From: Rhodospirillaceae bacterium
Lineage (GTDB): Bacteria > Pseudomonadota > Alphaproteobacteria > Rhodospirillales > Rhodospirillaceae
Assembly: GCA_018666155.1 (NCBI GenBank)
Contig: JABJAH010000020.1
Coordinates: forward strand, 1-64,000
DNA: 64,000 nt
Reading direction: 5' to 3'
Shown here: in pieces, positions 6,920 to 15,919 of the stretch
Numbering within the stretch: position 1 is the first letter of the stretch
Layout: every line of letters begins with the position of its first letter
Made by a program: the position numbers and the translations under genes
Notes under the pieces: generated by a model
Told to the model about the DNA's origin: nothing
Database searches by the model: none
The model's input: only the letters and a program-made list of their open reading frames with translations

Positions 6920-8140
6920 ATGGCGGTGTCAAAACCAAGTCATATTCCGACACGAGAAGAGGTTGTTGAAGCGGCCCGGGCGCTGGTTCCAACCCTCCGC
7001 GATCGCGCCCAAGAGACTGAAGACCTGCGCCGTATACCCGATGAAACCATCGCCGACTTGCGTGCCGGCGGTCTTCACAAGCTGTTTACGCCAAAGCGTT
7101 TCGGCGGCTTTGAAATGCCATGGGGCACTCATGTGGATGTTTCTCGGATACTTGGTCAGGGCTGTGGTTCGACGGGCTGGGTGTCCTCGGTGGTGTTGAC
7201 CCACACATTCTTGTTCGCGCGTTTTGGGCTTGAAGCTCAGGAAGAAATTTGGGGAGACGATCCAGACGTCATCATTTCTACAGGGTTTGCCGGCGGTGGA
7301 TTGGCTACGCCAACCGACGGTGGTTTCAATGTGAGTGGGATGTGGAAGTTTGCCAGTGGGGTTGATCACGCTGGCGCCATGCTTGTCGGTGCCAAACTGC
7401 CAAACTCAAAAGCGGCCTTCAACGATTTGTGGATCGTCCTCAAGAAGGACGACTTTGAAATTCTTGATACGTGGCAGTCGGAAGGTTTAAGGGGCACCGG
7501 GTCCAAAGACATCAAAGTGGACAACGTGTTTGTCCCTACCCATCGCACCCTTGATATGAAAACGATGGCGGATAATCCGCCAGGTGCAAAAATTCACGAC
7601 TACTATCTCTATAACGTCGAATTCCACAGCTACTTTATCACTCTGCTCGCCGGACCAATCCTCGGCGCCGCGCGTGGGGCGTATAACGAGTATATTGATC
7701 AGACGATGGCTCGCGTCGGGTCCATGATGGGAGAAACCATCATCGATCAGCCTGCAGTCCAGGTGCATGTTGCGGAGTCTCTCACCGAACTTGAGACCGC
7801 TGATATGTTGATCGATAACCTGTGTGATCGGCTCCACACACTTGGTATGAACGGCCAAGCGATCGATGGTGAATTCAAACTACGGGCCTACCGCGACCTT
7901 GTCATGGCTGGAAAGCTTGCTCATTCCTCGGCTGACCGTCTGTCGCGGATGATGGGTGTGACGGCGCAAACCGGGCGCAATGCGGTCCAACGGTTTTATC
8001 GCGATGTCCGCACCATGTCGACGCACTCGGCTCTGCATTGGGAAGCGAGTATGCAGCGCACTGGACGATATGTTTTCGGCTTGCCCACCGGTGATCCGAA
8101 AATTGATGGCGAAACCAAGCTTGAGCAAGCTGCAGAGTAA
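6920..8140 (+). CDS. HsaA-like flavin-dependent monooxygenase oxygenase subunit
   Basis: A 406-residue protein of the acyl-CoA dehydrogenase fold, in the two-component monooxygenase branch (HsaA, HpaH-C2, DszC). Telling segments are the N-terminal helix with RRIPDETIADLRAGGLHKLF, PKRFGG, GSTGWVSSV, GMWKFASGVDHA, WQSEGLRGTGSKDIKVDNVFVP, and a C-terminal four-helix bundle with DRLSRMMGVTAQ. These enzymes use reduced flavin from a separate reductase to hydroxylate phenols or steroid rings. No reductase gene adjoins it. AAGGAG precedes the ATG. It is divergent from the amidohydrolase operon and is followed by an alpha/beta hydrolase. A paralogue lies at 35315-36550. Confidence 0.85.
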   Translation: MAVSKPSHIPTREEVVEAARALVPTLRDRAQETEDLRRIPDETIADLRAGGLHKLFTPKRFGGFEMPWGTHVDVSRILGQGCGSTGWVSSVVLTHTFLFARFGLEAQEEIWGDDPDVIISTGFAGGGLATPTDGGFNVSGMWKFASGVDHAGAMLVGAKLPNSKAAFNDLWIVLKKDDFEILDTWQSEGLRGTGSKDIKVDNVFVPTHRTLDMKTMADNPPGAKIHDYYLYNVEFHSYFITLLAGPILGAARGAYNEYIDQTMARVGSMMGETIIDQPAVQVHVAESLTELETADMLIDNLCDRLHTLGMNGQAIDGEFKLRAYRDLVMAGKLAHSSADRLSRMMGVTAQTGRNAVQRFYRDVRTMSTHSALHWEASMQRTGRYVFGLPTGDPKIDGETKLEQAAE

Positions 8141-8152
8141 GTGCGGTAAATT

Positions 8153-8986
8153 ATGTCCGTTGATGTTGATCGCGCCTTTGTCCGGCTGGACGAGGGGCTG
8201 GTTCACTACCGCCACGCTGGGACTCCAAGCGATGGTTCCCTCCCGTTATTCGTCGCTCACGCCGGTCCTGGGTCTTCGGCCGGATATGAACCGTTAATCG
8301 CGGTTCTGGGTGAGTCTCGATTTGTCATCGCGCCGGACACACTTGGCAATGGTGACTCGGCAGCGCCCGCTATGGATGTGCCGGATATCGAGTATTACGC
8401 AGACAGCGTTTGCCGCGTGCTCGATGCGCTCGGTATTGATCAGGTGGATTACTTCGGCAGTCACACCGGCGCGCACATTGGCTGTGAACTAGCAATCGCG
8501 CGGCCTGACCGGGTGCGCAAAATGATCTTCGACGGTATCGGTGTGTTCGATGATGATTTCCGCAAGACGTTGTTGGAAAACTACGCTCCGGAAATGAAGC
8601 CCGATGAATATGGCACCCAGTTCACATGGGCGTGGCATTTCCTGCGCGACCAGATGATGCATTTTCCTTACTTCATGCGCGATCCTGAGCACCGCATGCA
8701 AAATGACATGCCACCGGCGGACTTTTTACACATCCATGTCACCGACGTTCTCAAAGCGTTGACGACTTATCACAAAGGCTATCGTGCTGTGTTTCGCCAC
8801 GAGGTGGAGAAACGACTGCCATTGGTCACGGTGCCGTCGCTGTTTATGTCCTCAGAAGCCGACCCGCTGCACAAATATCTTGATGATGCCGCGTCGCGTG
8901 TGCCGGGCGCGGAAAAGCGTTTGGTAACCAAGAGTGAAGGTCTAGAGGGAACGGCCAGCGCCATTCTCTCGTTCTTCGCTCCCTAG
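8153..8986 (+). CDS. Alpha/beta hydrolase with His at the nucleophile elbow (second copy)
   Basis: A 277-residue alpha/beta hydrolase. It has AHAGPGSSAGYEPL (oxyanion loop), APDTLGNGDSA, the elbow YFGSHTGAHIG and SSEADPLH for the acid. The elbow reads G102-S-H104-T-G106, again with His where the nucleophile should be, as in the protein at 5949-6752. The usual C-terminal base His (the GH-x-P type) is not seen; the tail reads VTKSEGLEGTASAIL. It may therefore be a non-hydrolytic or mechanistically altered member. It lies 12 bp after the flavin oxygenase gene and very likely shares its transcript. Confidence 0.8.
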   Translation: MSVDVDRAFVRLDEGLVHYRHAGTPSDGSLPLFVAHAGPGSSAGYEPLIAVLGESRFVIAPDTLGNGDSAAPAMDVPDIEYYADSVCRVLDALGIDQVDYFGSHTGAHIGCELAIARPDRVRKMIFDGIGVFDDDFRKTLLENYAPEMKPDEYGTQFTWAWHFLRDQMMHFPYFMRDPEHRMQNDMPPADFLHIHVTDVLKALTTYHKGYRAVFRHEVEKRLPLVTVPSLFMSSEADPLHKYLDDAASRVPGAEKRLVTKSEGLEGTASAILSFFAP

Positions 8987-9003
8987 TTTCGCTTAATCGA
9001 AAA

Positions 9004-9020
9004 GCCCAATCTTACTGGGC
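9004..9020 (-). terminator. Possible terminator at a convergent junction
   Basis: GCCCA and TGGGC pair across a 7-nt loop. On the minus strand the hairpin is followed by TTTTC. It overlaps the last codons of the DUF3089 gene and lies between two convergent genes. The stem is short, so this is tentative. Confidence 0.3.
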
Positions 9021-10121
9021 GGCGAAATAGGCTTCGGTCCGGGCCACGGCGTTGACCCGAATATTCTCGTAGAACAAATCAAAGTCATGCATGTGCAGAT
9101 TGCCACCAGCGAACATGTTGAGTTCAAAGGCGTCACTCGTCGGCTTGTCCGTATAGAGAGACCCGTCTCTGCATTCGGCACCAAAGCCTTCGGTCAGGGC
9201 GGGTAGTGCTCCTGGCGCTGCGACCCCGGGCAACGCGCCGAGGTTCGTCGTGGCGGGAACGTCACCGCCGCCTAAGGTCCAGCTGATCGGATTCCAGCAC
9301 GCGATCTCCTGGCCTTCCGATGTGCCGAAACGGTCGCGATATTGGGCCTGCAACCGGCCAACGCCGGGTGCTGGGTCGCCCTCTCGGGTAAAGGTGTTCC
9401 AAGAAATAACGCAGCCTGAGTCGGTTGCGCCGGTACAGAGCGAGATGGTCTTCAAGCTGCGTCCGAAGAGTCCCTCGTTGAGGCCGATGCCAATGATGTA
9501 GGCGGCGATCATTCGGTCGGCCATTGGGCTTCCGTCAAGCTCTTCCTCTAGCAATCGTCTGGCGTGGAATGTGCCTTGGCTGTGACTGACGATGATGAAG
9601 GGTCGGTCGTTATTCCAGTTCTCCGCGTAGTGGCGCCAAGCCCGAAGCACATCCTCGTAGGCGAACGCATAAGCGCGCATGCCGCTGTCGTCGGGCGCAC
9701 CAAGGGCGGCAATTGTCGCCTGCCGGTAGCGCGGCGCGTAAATCTTGCAACAGCCATTAAAAGCGCTGGCCTGGCGCGCGACCACACTGATGTCCGTCCA
9801 GATGTTGACGTCTTCCATAGCGACGTCCTGATTCCAGTTCTCGGAACCGCGATAGGTGGTGGGATGAATATAAAAGACGTCGGCCTGGGCCATGCTCTGA
9901 GCTTCGGGGATCGAGGTGCCGACGGGATAAACATCAGCCGCATCGTCTTGATCGGGTAAGGCGGCCCACGATGATCGATCCGCGTAATCCGGTGCAGCCG
10001 GGCGCCCATAGTCATCGAACGTGCCCTTCGGTACGCCGCCGAATTGCGCCTGGACTGGATCGGTCCAGCTGGCAACGAGAAGCAGAAAGCCGAAGAATGA
10101 AGAGAAAACACGTGACGCCAT
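9012..10121 (-). CDS. DUF3089 family exported lipase-like protein
   Basis: 369 residues with a Sec signal peptide (SSFFGFLLLVASWTDPVQA, cleavage near residue 25). The mature part follows DUF3089: ADVFYIHPTTYRGSENWNQD, a conserved CCKIYAPRYRQATI block, AYAFAYEDVLRAWRHY, and the elbow VSHSQGTFHARRLL, whose Ser is the likely nucleophile. Two conserved Cys later (LCTGATDSGCVISWN) could form a disulfide, in keeping with export. Family members are predicted periplasmic esterases or lipases. It is divergent from the NylB-like gene at 10210, sharing an 88-bp intergenic region. Confidence 0.8.
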   Translation of the reverse strand: MASRVFSSFFGFLLLVASWTDPVQAQFGGVPKGTFDDYGRPAAPDYADRSSWAALPDQDDAADVYPVGTSIPEAQSMAQADVFYIHPTTYRGSENWNQDVAMEDVNIWTDISVVARQASAFNGCCKIYAPRYRQATIAALGAPDDSGMRAYAFAYEDVLRAWRHYAENWNNDRPFIIVSHSQGTFHARRLLEEELDGSPMADRMIAAYIIGIGLNEGLFGRSLKTISLCTGATDSGCVISWNTFTREGDPAPGVGRLQAQYRDRFGTSEGQEIACWNPISWTLGGGDVPATTNLGALPGVAAPGALPALTEGFGAECRDGSLYTDKPTSDAFELNMFAGGNLHMHDFDLFYENIRVNAVARTEAYFAAQ

Positions 10122-10209
10122 AGTGAACCAATCCCAAACAGATGTTGCATGTCATCAAGTCCGCGATGGTACTGTTGCCGTCACGATTTTGCCACGGGGG
10201 AGAGAAACT

Positions 10210-11421
10210 ATGTCGCTAGCCGGACGATTTGGCCTGATTATGGGGGCGCTTGTTATTGTCGCTGCGGCCTGGGTTATCAATGACCGGGTCTTCTGGGTTC
10301 GTTGGTTCTCGCAGCCGCCCGGCGACACGGTTTTGCTCGATTGGCAGTGGTACCAGCCGGTTGATGTGATTAAGGACGGGCCAAGCCCGCCGTTACCCAG
10401 TGCCGCCGAGTCAGACGTTGTTATTGATCAAGCCGCGCTGGCTGCCGCTTTGGCCTATGCGGAAGAATTCGACAGTCTTGCGTTCCTCGTGGCGCATAAC
10501 GGTGTACTTCAGTTCGAGCACTATGGACCCGGTCAGGATCGCGAGACGATCATCGACTCTCAGTCTATGCACAAAGGGTTGCTCGGCGTGGTTGCGACTG
10601 TGGCGTTGGATCAAGGATTGATTCCTTCACTAGACACGCCCGCGTCGAATTACATTCCGGCGTGGGCTGAAGATGACCGTCGCGCGATTACCGTTGGCCA
10701 GCTGTTGGAAATGACCAGCGGTCTCGCTCAGGCGGAATTTGGAACGTCCCCGTTTGCGCCAGGCCAGCGTTTGTTCTTTGGCGACGATCTCGATGGCCCA
10801 GTTAACGCTATGCCTTTGGCTTTTGAACCGGGCTCGGCCTACGACTTTAATCACGTCAACAGCCAGGCGCTTCATGCGGTGCTCACCGGCGCAACGGGCA
10901 TGAGTTATGCCGCCTTTGTGCGGCAGAATTTGTGGGACCCCATTGGGGCCGGTTTCGCACAAGTCCGGCTTGATCACGACGGAGGATCCGCCCGTATTTT
11001 TTGCTGTGTCCAAACCAGGCCCATGGACTGGATGCGTCTTGGTGTGATGCTGGCGAACGGCGGTCGCATGGACGACACGCAGGTCATTTCGCAAGAGTGG
11101 GTTACCCGGATGATGACCGGGGGCGTCCGCAATCCAAACTTCGGCTTCCATGTTTGGTTGGGGTCTCCTTATAGCGGCACGCGCTTGCTTAGCGAGCCGA
11201 GTGGTCGCCGCTCGCCCGTGTCGGCGCCATTCCTGGTGGACGACGTGATGTATGTTGAAGGCCGCGGCGGTCAACGGCTTTATGTGGTGCCGTCGGCTGG
11301 GCTTGTGGCCTATCGCGCCGGGCGAATCGACTTTGCCTGGGACGACGCTAAGATTATGAATATTCTTTTGGGCGGACTTCAGAAAAACGAAGAGAGCGAA
11401 CTGGAACAGAACGATGGTTAA
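10210..11421 (+). CDS. NylB-like serine hydrolase (beta-lactamase fold), copy 1
   Basis: 403 residues with an N-terminal hydrophobic segment (about 5-25) that anchors or exports it. The SxxK motif is S119-M-H-K122. Where the family usually has catalytic Tyr, in the block YDFNHVNSQ, this copy has Phe213. A vicinal CC (C265-C266) lies in RIFCCVQTRPMDWMRLG. The best-known relatives are 6-aminohexanoate-dimer hydrolase (NylB) and EstB-type esterases. The ATG at 10210 has GGGGGAGAG upstream; the longer open frame from 10021 overlaps the divergent gene and is rejected. It overlaps the next gene by 8 bp. Confidence 0.8.
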   Translation: MSLAGRFGLIMGALVIVAAAWVINDRVFWVRWFSQPPGDTVLLDWQWYQPVDVIKDGPSPPLPSAAESDVVIDQAALAAALAYAEEFDSLAFLVAHNGVLQFEHYGPGQDRETIIDSQSMHKGLLGVVATVALDQGLIPSLDTPASNYIPAWAEDDRRAITVGQLLEMTSGLAQAEFGTSPFAPGQRLFFGDDLDGPVNAMPLAFEPGSAYDFNHVNSQALHAVLTGATGMSYAAFVRQNLWDPIGAGFAQVRLDHDGGSARIFCCVQTRPMDWMRLGVMLANGGRMDDTQVISQEWVTRMMTGGVRNPNFGFHVWLGSPYSGTRLLSEPSGRRSPVSAPFLVDDVMYVEGRGGQRLYVVPSAGLVAYRAGRIDFAWDDAKIMNILLGGLQKNEESELEQNDG

Positions 11422-12187
11422 TCATTCGCGCGACTATGGAGCCAAAGGCCGCGTCGGCGTCGCGATGCCGCAGGCCAACCCAACGGTAGAGCCGGAAGTT
11501 GGTGCGTTCTTGCCAGCCAACACAACGCTTTTAGCGTCTCGATTGACCAGTAAAGAAGTCGAACCAAGGGATCGGTATCGCGAATATTTTACAGGTCTGG
11601 AGAAAACGTTAGAGACCTATGACACCTTGGCTCTCGATGTTTGTGGCTTTGCCTGCACGGCTTCGACCTATCTGGTTGGCCGTAAAGACGAAGACGAAGC
11701 GCTGGACCGCTTGTCCAATCTCAAAGCGTACCCGATTATTTCGGCGGGGCAGGCGATTGAAGGCGCTCTCCATACTCTCAACGTTGAAAAGTTGGCCATT
11801 GGCGCGCCGTATCCGGAATGGTCTGTGGCCATGAGCCGCGACTATTGGATCAGCCGTGGTTTTGACGTTGTTAATACCACCCGTATTGCCATTTCATCCG
11901 ACGACACCCGAGCGATTTATGAGCTTAGTGGTAAAGACGCGTTAGCCACTTTGGATACGGTCGATTTCAGCGATGCTGATGCGATCCTGCTGACAGGGAC
12001 TGGCATGCCTAGCCTGGAAGCAACAATCTCGTTGATGAAAAGCACCGGTAAGCCCGTCGTCTCATCAAACCTGTGCCTGACGTGGGCCATGCGGATGGTG
12101 CTCGACATCCCAGACGATGGGGACTCCGGCGATGCCCCACGTCACCCGTTGCTCAATGGTTGGCAGAGTAAAGTCAAAGACCTTTAG
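11414..12187 (+). CDS. Maleate isomerase / arylmalonate decarboxylase-like protein
   Basis: 257 residues of the Asp/Glu racemase superfamily. The first catalytic region is DVCGFACTAST (C81) and the second is VVSSNLCLTWAM (C221). Two opposed Cys indicate racemase or maleate-isomerase chemistry rather than the single-Cys arylmalonate decarboxylase. VGVAMPQANPTVEPE at the N-terminus is the usual start of this branch. Substrates would be dicarboxylates or aryl malonates. The start codon lies inside the end of the NylB-like gene, so the two are translationally coupled and probably act in one pathway: ester or amide hydrolysis, then isomerisation. Confidence 0.8.
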   Translation: MVNHSRDYGAKGRVGVAMPQANPTVEPEVGAFLPANTTLLASRLTSKEVEPRDRYREYFTGLEKTLETYDTLALDVCGFACTASTYLVGRKDEDEALDRLSNLKAYPIISAGQAIEGALHTLNVEKLAIGAPYPEWSVAMSRDYWISRGFDVVNTTRIAISSDDTRAIYELSGKDALATLDTVDFSDADAILLTGTGMPSLEATISLMKSTGKPVVSSNLCLTWAMRMVLDIPDDGDSGDAPRHPLLNGWQSKVKDL

Positions 12188-12188
12188 T

Positions 12189-13382
12189 TTACTCGTCCGC
12201 CGTTTCGGCTGCTTTGGCGGTGCGCATCCGCACCACGTAGATGAGCCCCAGCACCGGCAACATTGATGCGATGCTATAAAAGTAGGGCGCGTAGATACTG
12301 ATCTGGCCGAACAGGGTGCCCGAATAGATCGGTCCTATACCGCGGCCAAGACTACCCACCGATTGGTAAAGCCCCATGGTGACACCGCGTTCCGTGTCGG
12401 CACATTGCTTGGAGATCAAACTCGCCAGACTGGGATTCACGATACTGATCCCGATCGGTAGAAAGATCTGAGCTACCAACAATTGCGGCAGTCCACCAGC
12501 TGTTGCGACCAGTGCCAGGCCAATGGCGTATACGAAACAGCCTGTGGTGATCAGGTTCAGTTCACCGAACCGTTTCGATAAGGGGCCAATGGCTTTCATT
12601 TGGATGATCACCATAATCACGCCGGCAAACGAAAGGACCAACCCGACCTCTCGCGGCCCAAGCCCCAAGCTTGCATTGGCGAACAAGGGGAACGTGGTTG
12701 TGAAGACGCTTTCGGCAGCGGCAAAAACCAATGCCGCCCCAAACAGGGTCAGTAGGGCACCCCGGGCGCTGACAACTTTGAACTGTGCCACCCGCGACAT
12801 CTTCGGGCGCTGAGCGATTTTCTCACGCAGTTCGTCGGAAAGAGACTCAGGTAAAAAGAAGATGGTGCCGAGGAGGGCAAGGAAGCTCGTTCCACCGGCA
12901 ACAAAAGCAACCAAAGACAAGTTGGCGTTCTCTGGGTCACCGCCTGCGAGTAGACCACCAACCGCCGGGCCAAGAATAAACCCAAGGCTCAAGGCGCCGC
13001 CAATCATCCCCATACCCTTGGCGCGATTTTCCGGTGTCGTGATATCGGTGATGTAGGCAAACGCTGCGGCGAGATTTCCGGCTGATATGCCGCCAACGAT
13101 CCGGGACAACATGAGCATCCAGACCGTGTCGGCAAATCCGAGAATACCGTAAGACGCCACGGCTCCGACCATACTGATCATAAGGATCGGGCGGCGGCCA
13201 TATTTGTCAGACATGCGTCCCCAGATCGGCCCAGCAAAGAACTGGGCGAGGGGATAAATGGCCAGGACTGCGGTGATCGATCCCGGCGTCAGCCCAATAT
13301 CCAGGGCGATGAACGGAAACAGCGGCAGGATCAGGCCGATCCCCATGAGGTCGAGGAGGATAATAATAAAAACGATGCGCAT
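12189..13382 (-). CDS. MFS transporter, TetA/MdtG-like
   Basis: 397 residues, 12 hydrophobic segments, with the DHA1 pattern: IIILLDLMGIGLILPLFPFIA in helix 1, GRMSDKYGRRPILM in loop 2-3, and GGISAGNLAAAFAYITDITTPENRAKGMG around helix 5 (antiporter motif). It is likely a proton-driven exporter. The ATG at 13382 starts just before the first helix; the open frame extends 81 codons further upstream but has no homology there. Convergent with the maleate-isomerase-like gene (1-bp gap) and divergent from the NylB-like gene at 13567, with 184 bp between that hold no other gene. Confidence 0.85.
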   Translation of the reverse strand: MRIVFIIILLDLMGIGLILPLFPFIALDIGLTPGSITAVLAIYPLAQFFAGPIWGRMSDKYGRRPILMISMVGAVASYGILGFADTVWMLMLSRIVGGISAGNLAAAFAYITDITTPENRAKGMGMIGGALSLGFILGPAVGGLLAGGDPENANLSLVAFVAGGTSFLALLGTIFFLPESLSDELREKIAQRPKMSRVAQFKVVSARGALLTLFGAALVFAAAESVFTTTFPLFANASLGLGPREVGLVLSFAGVIMVIIQMKAIGPLSKRFGELNLITTGCFVYAIGLALVATAGGLPQLLVAQIFLPIGISIVNPSLASLISKQCADTERGVTMGLYQSVGSLGRGIGPIYSGTLFGQISIYAPYFYSIASMLPVLGLIYVVRMRTAKAAETADE

Positions 13383-13566
13383 GACCGGTCTCGGCCTCTT
13401 CAATAAATTGTGGCTTCGGCAGCCTAAGGGTTTGCGACGTTCTGCCTGCCTACGCAGCAATTGTTGACCAAGCTGCGGACACGTTAGGTCAGTCTTCTGA
13501 ATCGAAATGTGCCACCCTGTAAAAGAACGGCGGCTGTAAAGCCGTCGTAATACCTGGGGAAGGTGA

Positions 13567-14778
13567 ATGAAAGCACTCAAGATTGTGGGCTGGGTGGTGC
13601 TTAGCTTGGCTCTCGTCGTGAACATCGTGTACTGGCAGGACGCCTGGTTCTGGCGCCGCTACGTCATGTTGTTCGATCCGACGCCGACTGAAGGGTTGAA
13701 GCCGTTTGATTTGGTTCAAGGGGACGGGCGTTTTGTTGTCCCTATTGCGTCACTTAAAAATCAAACTGTGACCCAAGGCGCTATGGATGAAGCGGTGGAG
13801 TATGCGAAGGAGTTCAACTCCTATGCGGTCCTCGCCATTCATAACGGAGAAATTCAGCTTGAATGGTATGCAGACGGTCGCGGCCCGGATGATCTGACCG
13901 AATCCCAATCCATGCACAAAACCCTGATGGGGTTGTTCGTTGGGATCGCAATCGAAGACGGCTACATCGAGTCTGTCGATGACCCGGTCAGCACGTACAT
14001 TGAAGAATGGCGTGCCGATCCGCGCGGCGACGTGACCCTCAAGAACCTTATGCAAATGTCATCTGGTCTCGGCCAGTACCCCTTTGGGCTCAATCCGTTT
14101 AATTCCGATATGGATTGGTTGTACGCCGGAAACACGACGGAACCACTGCTCAACATGCCTAACGCGGATTGGGAGCAGGGCACCCGCTATGAATACAACA
14201 ACCTGAACTCCGAACTGCTCGGCCTTATCATCGAGCGTGCGTCCGGCAAGCGTTACGCTGACTATCTTGAAGAAAAGCTCTGGCGCCCGATGGGTGGCGA
14301 CCGTGCGCAAGTGTGGCTCGATAGCGAGGGCGGTGCAGCCCACACGTCTTGTTGCCTGGCGACACCGGCGATGGATTGGGCGCGCTTCGGTATGATGTTG
14401 TTAGGCAAAGGCGAAGTGAACGGCAATCGTATCGTGTCAGAAGCGTGGATCGACGAAATGGTCACACGCTCGCCGTCGGCCAATCACTACGGTTATCAAA
14501 CTTGGCTCGGCTATGACGATCCACCGTTTCCTCTAGGATCGGGCAGCACCGGCCCAACCGCCTCCGAACCATACCTAGCTCGCGACACGTTTCTCACCTG
14601 GGGGCGCGGCCAGCAACATGTCTGGGTATCACCTTCGATGAACCTTGTGGTGCTGCGCATCGGTCCCGCCCTGGGGCGCAGCCCCATTAAACCTGGCTTT
14701 GATGTGCCGAAAATTCCCAACATCATGGTCCGCGGTATCCAAGCCAAAGCGGCGCAATCTGCGGCTTTAGAGGAGTAA
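13567..14778 (+). CDS. NylB-like serine hydrolase (beta-lactamase fold), copy 2
   Basis: 403 residues, the same size and order as the protein at 10210-11421: N-terminal membrane segment (about 5-22), SxxK at S115-M-H-K118 (preceded by ESQ), and Y210-N-N in RYEYNNLNSELLG, so the Tyr is present here. C262-C263 lie in SCCLATPAMDWARFG. It is expected to act as an esterase or amidase at or outside the inner membrane. It leads a run of plus-strand genes with close spacing to an aldo/keto reductase and two propeller proteins. GGGGAAGGTGA lies just before the ATG. Confidence 0.85.
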   Translation: MKALKIVGWVVLSLALVVNIVYWQDAWFWRRYVMLFDPTPTEGLKPFDLVQGDGRFVVPIASLKNQTVTQGAMDEAVEYAKEFNSYAVLAIHNGEIQLEWYADGRGPDDLTESQSMHKTLMGLFVGIAIEDGYIESVDDPVSTYIEEWRADPRGDVTLKNLMQMSSGLGQYPFGLNPFNSDMDWLYAGNTTEPLLNMPNADWEQGTRYEYNNLNSELLGLIIERASGKRYADYLEEKLWRPMGGDRAQVWLDSEGGAAHTSCCLATPAMDWARFGMMLLGKGEVNGNRIVSEAWIDEMVTRSPSANHYGYQTWLGYDDPPFPLGSGSTGPTASEPYLARDTFLTWGRGQQHVWVSPSMNLVVLRIGPALGRSPIKPGFDVPKIPNIMVRGIQAKAAQSAALEE

Positions 14779-14788
14779 AACGCCAGCC

Positions 14789-15811
14789 ATGAAATACGTT
14801 CCTCTAGGTCGCACCGGACTCTCCGTATCCCAGGTTGTGCTTGGCTGTATGAGCTTCGGCGCGTCATCCTGGCGTGAGTGGGTTTTGGATGAGGCGGAGT
14901 CTCAGCCGCTTCTTAAAATGGCGTTAGATGCCGGCATTAATTTTTTTGACACAGCTAATGTGTATTCATCCGGTGCAAGTGAAGAGGTTATCGGTGGCTT
15001 TCTCAAGGCCAATGCCAAACGCGATGACGTCGTTATCTCGACCAAGATGTTTTACCCATCGCGCGAGACGCCAAACCGCATGGGGCTGACGCGAGATAAT
15101 ATCCTCAGTTCTATAGATGGATCGTTGCAGCGGTTAGGCACCGATTATGTCGACCTATACCAAGTGCATCGATGGGACGACCTCACGCCCATCGAAGAAA
15201 CCATGGCGGCTTTGCACGAGGTGGTGAAGTCCGGCAAGGCGCGCTTTGTCGGTGCGTCGAACATGCGCTGCTGGCAGTTGGCTAAGGCGCAATTGGCTGC
15301 GCAGGACCAAGGCTGGGGCGGTTTTGCCACCATGCAAAATCACTACAACCTGTTACACCGGGAAGACGAGCGCGATCTCATTCCGTTCTGCAAAGATCAA
15401 GGCATGGGCCTGTTCCCGTGGAGCCCGCTCGCCCGTGGCCGCATCGCCCGTGCAGGAAATACTGGTACCCAAACCACACGCAGTGATGACGATGCGACGA
15501 TACAGGACCACCTCTACGGCGCGCCCAATGATCCGGTGCTTGATGATGTGGCAGCGGTGGCGGTAGGGCACGGCGTGTCACCGGCGAGGATTGGTTTGGC
15601 GTGGCTGATGGCCAAGGGTGTAAGCCCGATTATTGGGGCGACTAAGACCGGGCATATCGAGGATGCCAGGGCGGCGACGGATGTTGTTTTGTCGGAAGAC
15701 GATATTGATCACCTTGAGCAGTCTTATACGCCCCGGCCTTTCGCCGAGTTGCCCTGGGATATGGACAAAAACGAAGATCCGCGGCTCAAGACCCCGGAAC
15801 ACTTTGAGTAA
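14789..15811 (+). CDS. Aldo/keto reductase
   Basis: 340 residues, NADPH-dependent (beta/alpha)8 barrel oxidoreductase. The catalytic tetrad is visible: D54 (FFDTANVYS), Y59, K86 (VVISTKMF) and H127 (LYQVHRWDD). The cofactor end has GATKTGHIEDA near residue 285. The sequence resembles the YajO/Tas-type branch (LGRTGLSVSQVVLGCMSFG at the start). It would reduce an aldehyde or ketone. The gene begins 10 bp after the NylB-like hydrolase and lies in the same orientation as the propeller genes, suggesting one transcript. Confidence 0.9.
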   Translation: MKYVPLGRTGLSVSQVVLGCMSFGASSWREWVLDEAESQPLLKMALDAGINFFDTANVYSSGASEEVIGGFLKANAKRDDVVISTKMFYPSRETPNRMGLTRDNILSSIDGSLQRLGTDYVDLYQVHRWDDLTPIEETMAALHEVVKSGKARFVGASNMRCWQLAKAQLAAQDQGWGGFATMQNHYNLLHREDERDLIPFCKDQGMGLFPWSPLARGRIARAGNTGTQTTRSDDDATIQDHLYGAPNDPVLDDVAAVAVGHGVSPARIGLAWLMAKGVSPIIGATKTGHIEDARAATDVVLSEDDIDHLEQSYTPRPFAELPWDMDKNEDPRLKTPEHFE

Positions 15812-15919
15812 CCACACAGGTGTAACCGACCACCGGTCACTGCCATAGTGCCGGGTGCTTGGAACGGGCTCGGATGCTTTGCTGTTCCTACACCAGAACC
15901 CATAAAAATTGAGGACGCC

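Noticed and set aside
10021..10209. N-terminal extension of the NylB-like protein at 10210
   Set aside because: The extra 63 residues overlap the divergent DUF3089 gene; the ATG at 10210 has a good ribosome site and starts a membrane segment.
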